DNA from: JACDET01 sp035568375
GTDB lineage: Bacteria; Patescibacteriota; Microgenomatia; Levybacterales; UBA12049
Reading direction: 5' to 3'
Assembly: GCA_035568375.1 (NCBI GenBank)
Contig: DATMOG010000092.1
Coordinates: 1-52,188 of the forward strand
Length of the DNA stretch: 52,188 bases
Shown here: one piece after another, positions 41,020 through 49,422 of the stretch
How positions within the stretch are numbered: position 1 is the stretch's first letter
How the letters are laid out: each line of letters begins with the position of its first letter
Notes under the pieces: generated by a model
What the model was told of the DNA's origin: nothing
The model's database searches: none
What the model saw: only the letters and a program-made list of their open reading frames with translations
Program-made: the position numbers and the translations under genes

Positions 41020-41940
41020 ATGTTACAAACATTGATTGGACAAAAAATAGATCAAGTACAAACATTTCTCGAGAATGGGAAAAGAATTCCTGTGACTGAA
41101 GTTTCAGTAGCAGATAATTTTGTCGTACAAATCAAAACAGACGAAAAAGATAAGTATACTGCAGTTCAGTTAGGTGTTGGCACAAAAAAGAAACCAATTA
41201 AGGCGCTTGCAGGGCATAGTAAAAAAGCAGGACTTAAAAGTGTTCCAACACTTATTCGAGAAGTAGCGTGGATTGGCGATGACGAATTGCCAAAATCAGG
41301 AGATATTGTAACCGTTGAGACAGTTTTTAAACCAGGGGACATCGTTAAAATAACGGGAACATCCAAGGGAAAAGGATTTGCAGGTACGGTGAAACGATAC
41401 AACTTTCGTGGTGGTCCAAAAACCCACGGACAGTCAGATAGACATCGTGCTCCCGGTTCAATCGGACAGGGAACGACACCAGGAAGAGTGTATAAAGGCA
41501 AAAGAATGGCTGGACATATGGGTGTTGATGTCGTAACAATTAGTAATCTTGTTGTTGTTGCTGTTGAGCCGGAAAATAAAAGACTATATGTGTTAGGTTT
41601 GGTGCCGGGAAACAAAAAATCAGCAGTAGTTATTACTAAGACTGGTGAGCAAAAGAAATTTGTCAAATTGCTTTCCGTAAAACAAAAAGAAGAAGCTGAA
41701 GCAATTAAAGAAGCCGCAATACTCGCAAAGGAGCAGGAAAAGGAAGCTGCTGAGGAAGCAAAAGCTACTCCAGTTGAGATGACACAAGCAGCTGAAGAAA
41801 CATTTATTACATCACAAGAAACTGTTGCTGATGCAACTGAAGCAGTTAAAATGGAAACGGAAAGTGAATCAATGGCGCCTGTTGCTGATGAAGAACAGAA
41901 AGAAGCCGTAAAAGAAGGAGAAACAAACGATGGTAAGTAA
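41020..41940 (+). CDS. rplC: 50S ribosomal protein L3 with long acidic C-terminal tail
   Basis: 306 residues compared with about 210 for usual bacterial L3. Residues 1 to about 215 are a normal L3: LIGQKIDQVQTFLENGKRIPVTEV at the start (cut here for length), GTSKGKGFAGTVKRYNFRGG and RAPGSIGQGTTPGRVYKGKRM. The last 90 or so residues are a low-complexity Ala/Glu-rich acidic tail with no recognised fold. Its end overlaps rplD by 11 bases. Confidence 0.95.
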   Translation: MLQTLIGQKIDQVQTFLENGKRIPVTEVSVADNFVVQIKTDEKDKYTAVQLGVGTKKKPIKALAGHSKKAGLKSVPTLIREVAWIGDDELPKSGDIVTVETVFKPGDIVKITGTSKGKGFAGTVKRYNFRGGPKTHGQSDRHRAPGSIGQGTTPGRVYKGKRMAGHMGVDVVTISNLVVVAVEPENKRLYVLGLVPGNKKSAVVITKTGEQKKFVKLLSVKQKEEAEAIKEAAILAKEQEKEAAEEAKATPVEMTQAAEETFITSQETVADATEAVKMETESESMAPVADEEQKEAVKEGETNDGK

Positions 41941-42745
41941 AGCAGCAGAAACAAAGAAAACAGTAAAAATAACAGCTTCAAAGCCGGCAGTTACATCAGT
42001 TAAGAAAGAGACAATTGTAAAAGTTGCAAAACCAAAAGCTGCTGTTGAAAAAATAGAGGCTGAATTTGTAATTAAGCAAAAAATAACTGAGAACAAATAT
42101 GCAACGGTAAGCGTTGAGGTTATCGGTATCGATGGTAAAATTACTGGGAAGGTTTCACTTCCTGGTGAAATATTTGGTGAAAAAATAAATAAGGCATTAA
42201 TTGCACAGACGGTGCGTGTTTATTTAGCTAATCAACGACAAGGCAATGCCTCGACAAAGACTCGAGGAGAAGTTGATGGTTCGACAAGAAAAATTTACCG
42301 ACAAAAAGGAACAGGTCGAGCACGACACGGATCTGTTCGTGCTCCAATTTTTGTCAAAGGTGGAGTCGTTTTTGGACCAAAGCCTCGTGATTATAGTCTT
42401 GCATTGCCGCAGAAGATGAAGAAAAAAGCATTATTCAGTGTACTTTCTGCGAAAGTGAAAGATAATGAATTAACGATCATTGATGGTCTTGGTGCTATTA
42501 AACCCAAAACAAAAATTTTTGTAGAAATGCTGCAGAATTTAGGAATGACTGATAAAAAACAGAAGTTATTGTTTGTAACTGTAGGAAAGGATGTTGATTC
42601 TGTTATAAGAGCTGGACGAAATGTAGAGGGTGTAAACTTCCTTTCTTGCAAACAGATAAATACTTATGAAGTGCTTGCAGCAACACGATTAGTTGTAATG
42701 AAAGACGCGATTGAAGAGATGAAGCAACACTTTTTAAAGAAATAA
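41930..42745 (+). CDS. rplD: 50S ribosomal protein L4 with basic N-terminal extension
   Basis: 271 residues compared with about 205 normally. The first 60 or so residues are lysine-, alanine- and valine-rich and not part of the L4 fold. The core begins near VSVEVIGIDGKITGKVSLP and has the family motifs NQRQGNASTKTRGEVDGSTRK (split here), KGTGRARHGSVRAPIF and GPKPRDYS. Whether the extension is kept or cleaved is unknown. Confidence 0.95.
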   Translation: MVSKAAETKKTVKITASKPAVTSVKKETIVKVAKPKAAVEKIEAEFVIKQKITENKYATVSVEVIGIDGKITGKVSLPGEIFGEKINKALIAQTVRVYLANQRQGNASTKTRGEVDGSTRKIYRQKGTGRARHGSVRAPIFVKGGVVFGPKPRDYSLALPQKMKKKALFSVLSAKVKDNELTIIDGLGAIKPKTKIFVEMLQNLGMTDKKQKLLFVTVGKDVDSVIRAGRNVEGVNFLSCKQINTYEVLAATRLVVMKDAIEEMKQHFLKK

Positions 42746-42747
42746 CT

Positions 42748-43044
42748 ATGATTATTGTTAAACCGTTAGTTACAGAAAAATCGATGACAGATGTTCGTAA
42801 AGGCATATACTCATTTGTCGTTGCGAAAGACGCTAGAAAAGCGGCTATTAAGTCATCGATCAAAGCACAATTTAATGTAACAGTTTCAAGTATTGCAACA
42901 AGTATTGTAAAAGGTAAAACACAGCGAGTTGGTGTCAGACGACAAGAAGCTGCCAAGCCAGAATGGAAAAAAGCAACAGTAACAGTGAAAAAAGGAGAAA
43001 AAATAGCATTATTTGAACCGGGTGGAGAGGAGAAAAAGAAATAA
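42748..43044 (+). CDS. rplW: 50S ribosomal protein L23
   Basis: 98 residues. IIVKPLVTEKSMTDVRKGIYSF at the N-terminus (positions 2-23) and the AIKSSIKAQFNVTV segment are typical. L23 lies at the exit tunnel, where it contacts SRP and trigger factor. Its stop overlaps the rplB start by one base. Confidence 0.96.
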   Translation: MIIVKPLVTEKSMTDVRKGIYSFVVAKDARKAAIKSSIKAQFNVTVSSIATSIVKGKTQRVGVRRQEAAKPEWKKATVTVKKGEKIALFEPGGEEKKK

Positions 43045-43796
43045 TGGCCAAATTAAAAACAATTAAAAAGAAACATTCAGGTCGGGATGCTAGTGGAAAA
43101 GTTGTTGTTCGTCATCAAGGTGGACAACATAAACGATATATTAGGAAAATTGATTTTAAAAGAAATAAATTTGGCATCGTTGGTAAAGTTGTTGCTATAG
43201 AATACGATCCGAATAGAACTTGTGATATTGCTTTGATACAATATTCAGATGGGGAAAAACGATATATTTTGGCTCCCCAAGGATTAAAAGAAAATGATAC
43301 AATCTCCAGTGGCAAAGGCGTTGATATACAAATCGGTAATGCATTACCACTTGGTGGAGTTCCTGCAGGAACAATTGTGCATAACGTTGAGTTAACACCA
43401 GGTAAAGGTGGGCAGTTAGCTCGAGGAGCAGGAACAGGAGCAATTGTTTCATCAAAAGAAGGCGGTTTTGTTTTTCTTAAATTACCTTCTAGTGAAGTCA
43501 GAAGAGTTCATGAAGATGCAATGGCAACAATTGGTCAAGTTGGGAATGTTGAATGGAAAAATGAAGTGATTGGTAAAGCAGGTAGAGCACGGCACATGGG
43601 GCGCCGGCCAACCGTCCGAGGAGTTGCACAGAATCCTCGTTCTCATCCTCACGGAGGAGGAGAAGCTCGATCAGGTATTGGTATGAAATATCCAAAAACC
43701 TATACTGGACGAAAGGCAGTTGGAAACACACGAAAACGAAAAAAATATTCAAATAAATATATTGTCTCTCGAAGAAAGGGAGGACGTAAGAAATAA
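43044..43796 (+). CDS. rplB: 50S ribosomal protein L2, short N-terminus
   Basis: 250 residues compared with about 275 usually. The protein starts at the equivalent of the SGRNN segment (KKHSGRDASGKVVVRHQGGQ), so roughly the first 30 residues of other bacterial L2 proteins are missing. The peptidyl-transferase-proximal motif SHPHGGGEAR with its essential histidine is present. One-base overlap with rplW. Confidence 0.96.
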   Translation: MAKLKTIKKKHSGRDASGKVVVRHQGGQHKRYIRKIDFKRNKFGIVGKVVAIEYDPNRTCDIALIQYSDGEKRYILAPQGLKENDTISSGKGVDIQIGNALPLGGVPAGTIVHNVELTPGKGGQLARGAGTGAIVSSKEGGFVFLKLPSSEVRRVHEDAMATIGQVGNVEWKNEVIGKAGRARHMGRRPTVRGVAQNPRSHPHGGGEARSGIGMKYPKTYTGRKAVGNTRKRKKYSNKYIVSRRKGGRKK

Positions 43797-43802
43797 TAAA
43801 TT

Positions 43803-44087
43803 ATGGCACGAAGTAGTAAAAAAGGACCATATATAGATATAAAATTGCTTCAGAAAATTTTGAAGCAGAAACAAATGGGCAAAAATGAGCCAATTAAAAC
43901 CTGGTCTCGATCAAGTCAAATAGCGCCTGAATTTGTTGGGCATATATTGATGATCCATAATGGTAAACACTTTATTTCGGTATTAATCGTTGAAGGAATG
44001 GTTGGTCACAGACTTGGTGAATTCTCACCAACACGAACCTTTCGAGGTCATGGGAAAGTTGTTGCACGTGAGATAAGTAAGACTTAA
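43803..44087 (+). CDS. rpsS: 30S ribosomal protein S19
   Basis: 94 residues: SSKKGPYIDIKLLQKI at the start, IKTWSRSSQIAPEFVGHI and the C-terminal GHRLGEFSPTRTFRGHGK, all typical. Six bases after rplB. Confidence 0.97.
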   Translation: MARSSKKGPYIDIKLLQKILKQKQMGKNEPIKTWSRSSQIAPEFVGHILMIHNGKHFISVLIVEGMVGHRLGEFSPTRTFRGHGKVVAREISKT

Positions 44088-44092
44088 CGATT

Positions 44093-44509
44093 ATGGAAGT
44101 AAAAGCAATAGCAAAATCAGTACGAATTAGTCCAAGAAAGCTGCGGTTAATCACAGAAGCAGTTAAGCATATGTCAATTGACGATGCTTATCGAGTTTTA
44201 GAGGTAACGCACAAAAGAGCTGCAAGTACTGTACAAAAAACACTCAAAAGTGCAGTTGCGAATGCCGTTACTAATGCAAATCTTGACAAAAATAACTTGG
44301 TAATAGCAAGTATGCTGGTCAATGAATCACCAGCACTTAAACGATTTCGACCATCAACACGAGGGCGGATTCATCCTTATAAAAAACGAGGGAGTCATTT
44401 GACAATCATTTTGAAAGAAAAGGTTGTTACATCAGTAGCAATACCAAAAGTAGTAGCAAAAAAGGAAATTAAGGAAACAAAAAAAGAAGAAAAAGGAGGC
44501 AAAAAGTAA
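44093..44509 (+). CDS. rplV: 50S ribosomal protein L22 with basic C-terminal tail
   Basis: 138 residues. The L22 core covers about residues 1-112 (AKSVRISPRKLRLI, then the beta-hairpin RFRPSTRGRIHPYKKRGSHL). The last 25 or so residues are a lysine/glutamate-rich tail beyond the usual end. Confidence 0.96.
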   Translation: MEVKAIAKSVRISPRKLRLITEAVKHMSIDDAYRVLEVTHKRAASTVQKTLKSAVANAVTNANLDKNNLVIASMLVNESPALKRFRPSTRGRIHPYKKRGSHLTIILKEKVVTSVAIPKVVAKKEIKETKKEEKGGKK

Positions 44510-44512
44510 CCT

Positions 44513-45169
44513 ATGGGACAGAAAGTAAATCCACATGTCATTCGGTTAGGAACAGTATTTAGCTGGAGCAGTCGTTGGTTCAATGAACGGCAGTATAAAG
44601 ATGCCGTTTTGGAAGATTATGGTTTGCGAACCATGTTAATGAAGCGATTAAAATCAGCTGGTGTTGCCAGTGTAGAAATTGAACGGTCGATTAACAGTTT
44701 GCGTCTTATTATTCACGTTTCTCGTCCGGGTATTGTGATTGGTCGTGGAGGAACAGGTTTGGAAGAACTCAAAAAGGCGATTATGGCATTTTTTGTTAAA
44801 CAGCGAGACATGAAAGTAATGCCAAAGCTTGATATTCGAGTTGAACCAGTTAAGGAACCAAATCTTAATTCACAGTTAGTTGCAACAAATATTGCAGATC
44901 AATTGATTAGACGATTGCCTTTTAAGCGAGTCTTAAATTCAACAGCTGAACGTGTCATGGGTTCAGGAGCACTGGGTGTTAAAATTGTTTTAACCGGACG
45001 GATCGCAGGAGCTGAAATTGGGAGACGTGAAAAGATTCATATTGGTACTGTTCCGTTGTCTACTATCCGTGAAAATATTAGTTATGCACAAGTTCCTGCA
45101 CTAACAAAAAAAGGGTATATCGGTATAAAAGTATGGATTAACCGTCCAGAAGGGAATGATAGTATCTAG
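44513..45169 (+). CDS. rpsC: 30S ribosomal protein S3
   Basis: 218 residues. KH domain motif RPGIVIGRGGTGLEELK and the C-terminal GALGVKIVLTGRIAGAEIGR segment. AAAGGAGG in the end of rplV lies about 14 nt before the start. Confidence 0.97.
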   Translation: MGQKVNPHVIRLGTVFSWSSRWFNERQYKDAVLEDYGLRTMLMKRLKSAGVASVEIERSINSLRLIIHVSRPGIVIGRGGTGLEELKKAIMAFFVKQRDMKVMPKLDIRVEPVKEPNLNSQLVATNIADQLIRRLPFKRVLNSTAERVMGSGALGVKIVLTGRIAGAEIGRREKIHIGTVPLSTIRENISYAQVPALTKKGYIGIKVWINRPEGNDSI

Positions 45170-45190
45170 GGATTAGATAAAATAAGTACT

Positions 45191-45604
45191 ATGTTAATGC
45201 CAAAGCGACAAAAATATCGAAAACAACAAAGAGGAAGCATGAAAGGTGTTGCAACTCGCGGTACTACACTTTCCTTTGGTGATTATGGTTTGCAGTCAAT
45301 TGATATTGGTTGGATTTCGAGTCGACAGATTGAAGCGGCAAGGCGTGCAATTAGTAATTATACACAGCGTGGTGGACGAATCTGGATTACTATTTTTCCA
45401 GATAAGCCGATCACAAAAAAACCACCTGAGGTCAGAATGGGTGGCGGAAAAGGCGATATCGATGCATATGTTGCACCAGTAAAGCCAGGAAGAATTATGT
45501 TTGAGATGGCAGGGGTAACAGCAGAAATTGCAAAAGAAGCACTTCGTTTGGCTGCACACAAATTGCCAGTTAAGACACGTATTCTAGTTCGAGGAGAAAT
45601 GTAA
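45191..45604 (+). CDS. rplP: 50S ribosomal protein L16
   Basis: 137 residues. Starts MLMPKRQKYRKQQRG, which aligns with the MLQPKRTKYRK start of other L16 proteins and so fixes ATG 45191. GRIWITIFPDKPITKKP and RMGGGKGDIDAYVAPVKPGR are also characteristic. Confidence 0.97.
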   Translation: MLMPKRQKYRKQQRGSMKGVATRGTTLSFGDYGLQSIDIGWISSRQIEAARRAISNYTQRGGRIWITIFPDKPITKKPPEVRMGGGKGDIDAYVAPVKPGRIMFEMAGVTAEIAKEALRLAAHKLPVKTRILVRGEM

Positions 45605-45606
45605 TT

Positions 45607-45822
45607 ATGAAAACAGCTGATAAGAAAACATTACAAACAAAAGAAGTAAAAGAATTACAAAAATTAATTGAAGAAACACGTAAAACGCTTAATCAAGTAA
45701 AACTTGATCATGCACAAGGTAAATTGAAAAATACACGCAGTATTTTTAATATACGAAAGGAAGTTGCAGTTATGCAATCAGTATTACAAACGAAACTTGT
45801 AAAAAAGGAGGAGAATAAATAA
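45607..45822 (+). CDS. rpmC: 50S ribosomal protein L29
   Basis: 71 residues, two-helix protein: LQKLIEETRKTLNQVKLDHAQGKLKNTRSIFNIRKE region (spread over residues 18-52). The ARIKT-like end is typical. Two bases after rplP. Confidence 0.93.
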   Translation: MKTADKKTLQTKEVKELQKLIEETRKTLNQVKLDHAQGKLKNTRSIFNIRKEVAVMQSVLQTKLVKKEENK

Positions 45823-45825
45823 CAT

Positions 45826-46065
45826 ATGGCAAAAGTATTAATAGGAAAAGTTATTTCAGTAAAAATGCAAAATACAGTAGTTGTAGAGGTGTCACGACGA
45901 GTACCTCATCCATTGTATAAAAAACTATTGAAAAAAGGGAAGCATTTTAATGTCGATACTGCAGGTCAAACTGTAGAAGTTGGAAATGAAGTACGAATTG
46001 TTGAAATCAAACCAATGTCAAAGACAAAATATTTTGCAATCAAGGAGGTTATTACTAAAAAATAA
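45826..46065 (+). CDS. rpsQ: 30S ribosomal protein S17
   Basis: 79 residues. GKVISVKMQNTVVVEVSRR at the start, HPLYKKLLKKGKHFNVD, and the EVRIVEIKPMSKTKYF end match S17. AAGGAGGAG at the end of rpmC is a rather distant ribosome site. Confidence 0.96.
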   Translation: MAKVLIGKVISVKMQNTVVVEVSRRVPHPLYKKLLKKGKHFNVDTAGQTVEVGNEVRIVEIKPMSKTKYFAIKEVITKK

Positions 46066-46068
46066 ATT

Positions 46069-46443
46069 ATGTTACAGTTACGAAGTATTGTTAAAGCAGC
46101 AGATAACTCAGGAGCAAAAGAATTGTATATTATTCATGTGTTCGGTGGCTCCAAAAGAAAATTTGCACGGATTGGTGACGTGGTGAATGCAGTTGTGAAA
46201 GCAGCAATTCCTCATGGCCAAGTTAAAGATTCTGAAATGGTGAAAGCAGTTGTTGTTCGAACTAGAAAAGAATTTAGGCGTCCTGATGGATCGTATGTCC
46301 GATTCTCAGATAACGCAGTAGTCGTGATTGATAATCCAAAAGATAAAAATGTTCGAGGAACCCGTATCTTTGGACCGATCGCTCGTGAAGTCCGTGATCG
46401 TGGATTTACTAAAATTGCCAGTATGGCTGTGGAGGTTGTATAA
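46069..46443 (+). CDS. rplN: 50S ribosomal protein L14
   Basis: 124 residues. MLQLRSIVKAADNSGAKEL start, FSDNAVVVIDNPKDKNVRGTR and the IFGPIAREVRDRGFTKIASM end are typical. Confidence 0.97.
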   Translation: MLQLRSIVKAADNSGAKELYIIHVFGGSKRKFARIGDVVNAVVKAAIPHGQVKDSEMVKAVVVRTRKEFRRPDGSYVRFSDNAVVVIDNPKDKNVRGTRIFGPIAREVRDRGFTKIASMAVEVV

Positions 46444-46444
46444 T

Positions 46445-46750
46445 ATGAAATTAAAAAAAGGAGATATAGTTACAATAGTTAGAGGAAAAGACAACGGTAA
46501 AAAAGGAACTGTTGAAAAAATATATACCAAAGAAGCAAAAGTGCTTGTTGAAGGCGTAAATCAATATAAACGCCATGTCAAAAGCCGAATGCCTGGACAA
46601 AAATCAGAGATTATTACTTTGACTAAACCGTTGGCTGTTGCTAATGTACAATTAGTTTGTCCTAAGTGTAAAAAAGTAACACGTATAGGATACAAAATGT
46701 TGAAAGACGAAAAAGTACGCATTTGCAAGAAATGTAAGGCAGAAATATAG
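46445..46750 (+). CDS. rplX: 50S ribosomal protein L24
   Basis: 101 residues from ATG 46445, directly after the rplN stop. KOW motif KKGDIVTIVRGKDNGKKG. The C-terminal half carries two CxxC pairs (CPKCKK and CKKCKAEI) forming a zinc ribbon-like end, as in many bacterial L24 proteins. Confidence 0.95.
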   Translation: MKLKKGDIVTIVRGKDNGKKGTVEKIYTKEAKVLVEGVNQYKRHVKSRMPGQKSEIITLTKPLAVANVQLVCPKCKKVTRIGYKMLKDEKVRICKKCKAEI

Positions 46751-46772
46751 TTTCGAAATAAGAAAGGAACAT

Positions 46773-47324
46773 ATGGATTTACAGAAAAAGTATAAAGAAG
46801 AAATAGTTCAAAAATTGGAAAAAGATTTAGGAATCAAAAATCCTATGGCTGTTCCTCACCTTGAAAAAATTGTTATTAATATGGGTGTGAAGGATGCAGC
46901 GTCTGATAAAAAGGTCATTGAAAAAATGAGTGGTGCGCTTGGTCAGATCACAGGCCAGAAAGCAAAACCAACTCGAGCTCGAAAAGCGATCGCAGGATTT
47001 AAAATCCGAGAGGGAGATGTTATCGGTTTGATGATAACGCTTCGTGGCAAAAGAATGTATCAATTTTACGACCGTTTGATCAAAATCGTATTACCACGCT
47101 TGAGAGATTTCCGCGGTGTTCCTCGAGGAAGCTTTGACGGTCGGGGTAATTACACGCTTGGATTCCATGAATATTCAACTTTCCCGGAGATTGATCCAGC
47201 AAGTGTCGAACGATTGCAGGGAATGGAAATGGTATTTGTGACATCAGCACCTGATAACGCACAAGGATTTGCTTTGCTTGAAGCATTGGGAATGCCCTTT
47301 GCAAAGGAAGCAAAGAACAAATAG
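46773..47324 (+). CDS. rplE: 50S ribosomal protein L5
   Basis: 183 residues. KIVINMGVKDA, TGQKAKPTRARKAIAGFKIRE (split here) and the LPRLRDFRGVPRGSFDGRGN motif that contacts 5S rRNA. AAAGGA sits about 5 nt before the ATG. Confidence 0.97.
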   Translation: MDLQKKYKEEIVQKLEKDLGIKNPMAVPHLEKIVINMGVKDAASDKKVIEKMSGALGQITGQKAKPTRARKAIAGFKIREGDVIGLMITLRGKRMYQFYDRLIKIVLPRLRDFRGVPRGSFDGRGNYTLGFHEYSTFPEIDPASVERLQGMEMVFVTSAPDNAQGFALLEALGMPFAKEAKNK

Positions 47325-47334
47325 CCTTGAAATA

Positions 47335-47343
47335 TGGTATAAT
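47335..47343 (+). promoter_or_regulatory. Possible internal promoter upstream of rpsN
   Basis: TGGTATAAT: a perfect TATAAT (47338-47343) with the TGn extension, in the 54-bp spacer between rplE and rpsN. This is one of the longer gaps in the operon. No -35 box is evident. Confidence 0.4.
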
Positions 47344-47378
47344 GACGAGCGTCCATATATGACGTTTAGAAAAAAAAT

Positions 47379-47564
47379 ATGGCAAAAACATCGGATATTG
47401 TAAAATTTAAGAAAAAACAGAAGTTTGCGGTTAGACAAGTAAACCGATGTGGGATTTGTGGTCGAGCACGAGGTTACATGCGCCGTTTTGGTCTTTGCAG
47501 AATTTGTTTTCGTGAACGTGCAATGAAAGGAGAATTACCAGGGGTATACAAAGCTAGTTGGTAA
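47379..47564 (+). CDS. rpsN: 30S ribosomal protein S14, zinc-binding type
   Basis: 61 residues, the short C+ form. Zinc is held by C24, C27, C40 and C43 (CGICGRARGYMRRFGLCRIC). Use of this form implies zinc supply is adequate. No zinc-free S14 is seen in the window. Confidence 0.97.
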   Translation: MAKTSDIVKFKKKQKFAVRQVNRCGICGRARGYMRRFGLCRICFRERAMKGELPGVYKASW

Positions 47565-47573
47565 ATTAAAATT

Positions 47574-47963
47574 ATGAATTACGTTATTGGTGATTTTGTT
47601 ATTCAATTAAAAAATGCGGCTCTTGCTCATCGGAAAGCAGTTGTTGCGCCTTATGCAAATATTAGCAAGGCAGTCGCAAAAGTCTTGAAAAAAGAAGGCT
47701 TTGTCGATGCAATCTCTGAGGAAACTATTGATGGTAAACGGATGCTTTCTGTTGCACTTCGCTATCAGCGACGTAAGCCAGCAATTACTGATATTAATTT
47801 AATTTCCAAACCATCGCTTCGTACCTATATTGCAGCACATGAAATTGCGAGAAAGCAAGGACGGGCAGCAACAGCTATTTTATCAACAAATGTTGGTATC
47901 TTAACAGGAAATGATGCAATTAAGAAAGGTGTTGGAGGAGAGCTCCTCTTTAAGATTTGGTAA
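47574..47963 (+). CDS. rpsH: 30S ribosomal protein S8
   Basis: 129 residues. The C-terminal STNVGILTGNDAIKKGVGGELL is the S8 signature that binds 16S rRNA helix 21. In many bacteria S8 autoregulates the spc operon; no matching site was identified by eye. Confidence 0.96.
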   Translation: MNYVIGDFVIQLKNAALAHRKAVVAPYANISKAVAKVLKKEGFVDAISEETIDGKRMLSVALRYQRRKPAITDINLISKPSLRTYIAAHEIARKQGRAATAILSTNVGILTGNDAIKKGVGGELLFKIW

Positions 47964-47976
47964 GGAAATAACAACT

Positions 47977-48528
47977 ATGTCGAAAATTGGGAAATTACCT
48001 ATTACAATTGGAAGTGGCGTTACCGTTACTGTTGATGGTCGAAACGTTGCCGTGAACGGTTCGAAAGGCAATGGAACACTTCTTTTGCCAGAAGGAATCA
48101 CTGTTGTAATACAAGAAGGTAAAGCTCTTGTCTCAGCGAAGAATGTAGCAGATCGTAGTGTTAAGGCGATGTATGGTTTGACTCGAGCAAATCTTGCTAA
48201 CTTAATTAAAGGCATGGACACTGGTTTTGAGAAACAATTGGAGATAACTGGTGTTGGATATCGAGCACAGATGCAAGGTGCTGATTTATCTTTATCTCTT
48301 GGATTTGCACATCCGGTAAAGTTTCATCCTAAAGATGGGGTTATCGTATCAGTTGCTGATAATGTTATTACCGTCAGTGGTAATGATCGTCAACTAGTAG
48401 GTGAAGCGGCAGCAAATATTCGAAAGAGTAAACCGCCGGAACCATATAAAGGAAAAGGGATTCGATACAAAGGTGAAAGAGTTCGAAGAAAAGCTGGTAA
48501 AGCAGCAAAGGCTGCAGGAGCAAAATAG
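47977..48528 (+). CDS. rplF: 50S ribosomal protein L6
   Basis: 183 residues from ATG 47977, preceded by AAGGAAA. MSKIGKLPITIGSGV start, the repeated L6 fold, and the KPPEPYKGKGIRYKGE end all match. An upstream in-frame ATG inside rpsH was rejected. Confidence 0.97.
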   Translation: MSKIGKLPITIGSGVTVTVDGRNVAVNGSKGNGTLLLPEGITVVIQEGKALVSAKNVADRSVKAMYGLTRANLANLIKGMDTGFEKQLEITGVGYRAQMQGADLSLSLGFAHPVKFHPKDGVIVSVADNVITVSGNDRQLVGEAAANIRKSKPPEPYKGKGIRYKGERVRRKAGKAAKAAGAK

Positions 48529-48531
48529 TCT

Positions 48532-48876
48532 ATGAATATTAAAGATAGAAAAACACAACGACAAGTGCGGGTTCGAAAAAAGACTGTAAATGTTACCAAT
48601 CGTCCACGATTGAGTGTATTTCGTTCTAATAATTATGTTTACGTACAGATTATTGATGTTACAGGTAATATCGTTGCTAGTGTTTCTGAGAAAACAGTAA
48701 ATCTGGATGCTAAAGTTGCACCAGTTGAGCGGGCAAAACAAGTTGGTGCAGAAATTGCAAAGCTTGCCTTAGCAAAAAAGATTAAAGATGTTGCTTTTGA
48801 TAAAGGCCGATTTGCTTATCATGGACGAGTTAAGGCTGTTGCCGAAGGTGCACGTGAAGGAGGACTTAACCTATAA
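48532..48876 (+). CDS. rplR: 50S ribosomal protein L18
   Basis: 114 residues. RPRLSVFRSNNYVYVQIID and the end FDKGRFAYHGRVKAVAEGAREGG are typical of this 5S rRNA-binding protein. Its stop codon lies within a perfect hairpin. Confidence 0.96.
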   Translation: MNIKDRKTQRQVRVRKKTVNVTNRPRLSVFRSNNYVYVQIIDVTGNIVASVSEKTVNLDAKVAPVERAKQVGAEIAKLALAKKIKDVAFDKGRFAYHGRVKAVAEGAREGGLNL

Positions 48877-48884
48877 GGTTAAGT
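48864..48884 (+). repeat. Perfect hairpin spanning the rplR stop codon
   Basis: ACTTAACCT-ATA-AGGTTAAGT: nine perfect pairs with a 3-nt loop. The rplR stop TAA lies in the loop and 3' arm. Seven A, not T, follow, so it is not an intrinsic terminator on the plus strand. The rpsE ATG is 9 nt beyond its end. It may affect rpsE translation or mRNA processing. Confidence 0.6.
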
Positions 48885-48893
48885 AAAAAAAAT

Positions 48894-49418
48894 ATGAATA
48901 ATCAACAAAATACACAAAATGCACAACGACGACAAAGACAATTCGTACACACTCCAAGTGAGTTTGATGAGCAAGTTGTGCAGATTAACCGAGTTTCAAA
49001 GAAAACTAAAGGTGGTAATAAAATTGGATTTTCTGCATTGACCGTTGTTGGTGACAAAAAAGGAAAAGTTGGTGTTGGATTGGGTAAAGCACCTGATGTT
49101 TCAAATGCGATTCGAAAAGGTATGGCACAGGCAAAAAAGCATATGATTACTGTTCCTTTGGTGAATGGTACAATTCCTTTTCGTATTGATGTCAAAATTG
49201 GCGCAGCACGAATAATGCTTAAGCCCGCACCTCGGGGTAGTGGTATTATTGCCGGTGGAGCAGTCCGAAGTGTTGTTTCAGCTGCAGGAATTGAAAATAT
49301 TTCTTCCAAGATGCTTGGAACAGAGAATAAAATTAGTAACATTTACGCAACACTTGAAGCACTTAGACGCGTGCGTGAACAAGCAGACAAAACAAAAGAA
49401 AGAAAAATAAAGGCTTAA
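48894..49418 (+). CDS. rpsE: 30S ribosomal protein S5
   Basis: 174 residues. RVSKKTKGGNKIGFSALTVVGD and KAPDVSNAIRKGMAQAKK are the S5 signatures, followed by APRGSGIIAGGAVRSVVSAAGI (split). The first 20 residues are Gln/Asn-rich and dispensable-looking. rplO follows after 4 bases, so rpmD (L30), usually in this place, is absent. Confidence 0.96.
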   Translation: MNNQQNTQNAQRRQRQFVHTPSEFDEQVVQINRVSKKTKGGNKIGFSALTVVGDKKGKVGVGLGKAPDVSNAIRKGMAQAKKHMITVPLVNGTIPFRIDVKIGAARIMLKPAPRGSGIIAGGAVRSVVSAAGIENISSKMLGTENKISNIYATLEALRRVREQADKTKERKIKA

Positions 49419-49422
49419 ATCT

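Noticed and set aside
41166..41981. A 271-codon open frame antisense to rplC/rplD
   Set aside because: It is a shadow of the Ala/Glu-rich L3 extension and L3 core; the sense strand encodes clear ribosomal proteins.
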